From contig MU839177.1 in assembly GCA_030685235.1 (NCBI GenBank), forward strand, positions 106,961 through 170,960: a stretch of DNA of 64,000 bases. Reading direction: 5' to 3'. Of this stretch, positions 62,496 through 64,000 are shown piece after piece (position 1 is the first letter of the stretch; the number at the start of each line of letters is the position of its first letter). The DNA is from Copromyces sp. CBS 386.78. Its lineage: Eukaryota; Ascomycota; Sordariomycetes; Sordariales; Sordariaceae. Below the pieces are notes generated by a model, which worked only from the letters and a program-made list of their open reading frames with translations, was not told the origin of the DNA and did not search any database. The position numbers and the translations under genes were made by a program.

Positions 62496-63374
62496 TGTGG
62501 CTTCCTGACTTCCAGTTCCAGGTTGGTTGAAAAGATTTTAGGAAAAAGGTGCAAATGGTCAAGAGTGTCTGCTTCTGGCTGGGGTTGACGATGAATGAAA
62601 AGAAAATACGGAATGAAAGGTTGAGTCTTGATATGGTGGATCTGGGGACTTATGTAAGAAGTTTCGGAGACACGCACTGAATCTTATTTTTTCCACGAAG
62701 CGTGCCGTATGTCCGCCCAGAATATCCAAAACTCAGAGCAGCAGAAGGACTCACGTACTGCCAGACTGGGACGCATGATACCGGACGTGCACTCTTCAAA
62801 ATAATTTACTGCAGCTTATTCGATGCCGGCGTCTGGGCTTATCTCACAGCCTACCATACAATACCTTGAAATCCGGACAGACGGAAGGACAGTTTTGGGA
62901 ACATATATGTATATGTATGGAAAACAAGGGCAAGCGACTGCATTTATGCTTGTCCAATATATGTGCAAGACCTTGAATCCCTAGAGGTAGTTCTACACCC
63001 CCATCCATGTCGTCCCCGGAGATCTCATGCAGGAGAGAGAACCAGATGTATGACGAACCTGATGCTTTCTGATTTCCGCAAGGCGAAACTGTTTTTCACG
63101 CCAGAATTGGTGGGCATGGAAAAAAAACGCACTTGCCTTATCTGTGTTATATGGTTAGGAAACACTCGAGAAGCCGCATTAGGCCGGACGGAAGTCCGAT
63201 ATATCTTGGCAAGAACGCATTTATTGCATTTCCCGGCCTTCTGACCTATGCATCCTTGGATTATTTTTTTCCTGGTCAGTCAGAACTTAGAGAGAGCTAG
63301 AAATATTTTTCGTTCTCCTCCAGATCCTCACAAACATTTTGGAACTGCTAGCAGAAACCTCCAACGCAAACAAC
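62496..63374. promoter_or_regulatory. Divergent upstream region
   Basis: It lies between two divergent starts and should contain both promoters. Several short A/T-rich patches are present. No specific site is claimed. Confidence 0.45.
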
Positions 63375-63890
63375 ATGAACAAGAACAAGATCAACGGTCA
63401 ACATTTCATTGACCACCCGGCTGTAAGGCCGGCATGGGCAAAGATAGATGCCGGTAATGGAAGACAAGCAAATATTTACAATCCGGCATCCTTCCTCATC
63501 ACCCCAGACAATGATTTCTCTTTGGTGTCCGCACACACTCTTGCTCGCTTGGGTGTTGTTAACTACGAGAAATTCCACCCGACCTCCAACCGTATCGGCT
63601 ACTTTGATGATCCCTCCGGCCGAGAAGTCCTCGTAATTGGAGGGGTCAAGCTCGAGGTAGAGTTGAGGGTGGCATTGAATGGCCACTTGGACGCACATTT
63701 TCGCGGTGTTATCGGCTTCATGGTCTACCAAGAACCCCCAGAACCGGCGGATAGGCTCTTTTCGATGGGCCGGTGCAGCCTCCTTTGCTGCCATGACTGG
63801 GACACGCTCTTGGTGCCCCACAATCCGAGTTTACCACTCCATGTACCACCGCCTTCGCAACAACAGCAACAAAACCAACAGCTACAATAA
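63375..63890 (+). CDS. Retropepsin-like protein lacking the DTG motif, ends in Gln-rich tract
   Basis: The frame encodes 171 residues from the ATG at 63375; the frame upstream has no ATG. The segment ASFLITPDNDFSLVSAHTLA followed by RLGV aligns in pattern with retropepsin-like domains, where D-T/S-G is followed by hydrophobic-I-S and then LG. Here TPDND stands where D-T-G would be. Downstream, VKLEVELRVAL and a late RLFSMGR stretch also fit the fold's pattern (strand pair, then a hydrophobic-Gly-Arg near the end). The family call is inference from pattern only. The C-terminus is Gln-rich and stops at TAA (63888-63890). The same frame then continues open through a (CAA)n run to the window end, so this may be the first part of a longer gene. 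Confidence 0.6.
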   Translation: MNKNKINGQHFIDHPAVRPAWAKIDAGNGRQANIYNPASFLITPDNDFSLVSAHTLARLGVVNYEKFHPTSNRIGYFDDPSGREVLVIGGVKLEVELRVALNGHLDAHFRGVIGFMVYQEPPEPADRLFSMGRCSLLCCHDWDTLLVPHNPSLPLHVPPPSQQQQQNQQLQ

Positions 63891-63911
63891 CCGCAACAAC
63901 TACTTCAGCAG

Positions 63912-63912
63912 C

Positions 63913-64000
<88 letters not shown>
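63912..64000 (+). repeat. (CAA)n microsatellite running off the window
   Basis: An uninterrupted CAA repeat of about 29 units begins near 63912, is preceded by CAGCAG, and continues past the end of the window. In the frame of the preceding gene it reads poly-Gln after a single in-frame stop. Confidence 0.95.

Overview
The window looks like nuclear DNA of a filamentous ascomycete, most likely a Sordariomycete close to Neurospora, Sordaria or Podospora. The reasons are short phase-consistent introns with GT(R)AGT donors, GC-rich third positions, Pro/Gln/Asn/Ala homopolymer tracts in proteins, fungal families (Hse1, Atg13, a C2H2/fungal_trans regulator, GH55 glucanase), and very AT-rich blocks in which transposon genes are eroded almost only by C-to-T and G-to-A changes. 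That pattern is the signature of repeat-induced point mutation (RIP). The species call is inference.

Layout. Positions 1-2280 are the 3' half of a RIP-degraded Ty1/copia retrotransposon. Positions 3970-4641 are a palindromic TA-flanked element. A C2H2 zinc-finger regulator lies at 6103-9354 (minus). After 6.3 kb without a supportable gene come a secreted GH55 beta-1,3-glucanase (15646-18256, plus), a phytanoyl-CoA dioxygenase family protein (18542-19483, minus), a DUF2461 protein (20397-21886, plus) and an Ala/Glu-rich protein (22424-23583, minus). A full-length RIPed Ty1/copia element with both LTRs and a 5-bp target duplication fills 25176-30616.

The second half carries hse1 (32411-35022, minus) and atg13 (36504-39661, minus), an AT-rich block (about 41798-43178) with a tRNA-like A/B box pair, a small hAT-like MITE (43944-44378), a 1682-residue ankyrin/RCC1/BTB protein (45134-50182, minus), a mitochondrial 2-oxodicarboxylate-type carrier (51799-53156, plus), an 88-residue two-exon protein (54934-55259, minus), a secreted type-B carboxylesterase (58231-60542, plus), an unrecognised 255-residue protein (61728-62495, minus) and a retropepsin-like protein running into a (CAA)n tract at the window end.

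The genes are ordinary dispersed eukaryotic genes, not a pathway cluster. hse1 (endosomal ESCRT-0) and atg13 (autophagy initiation) both serve delivery to the vacuole, but no co-regulation can be read from the sequence. Exon boundaries were worked out by hand from splice sites, reading phase and family resemblance. I saw no convincing new multi-gene system. The most unusual items are the two small transposon-like elements, the GC-AG intron plus 11-nt microexon in the carrier gene, and the retropepsin-like protein that lacks its catalytic motif.
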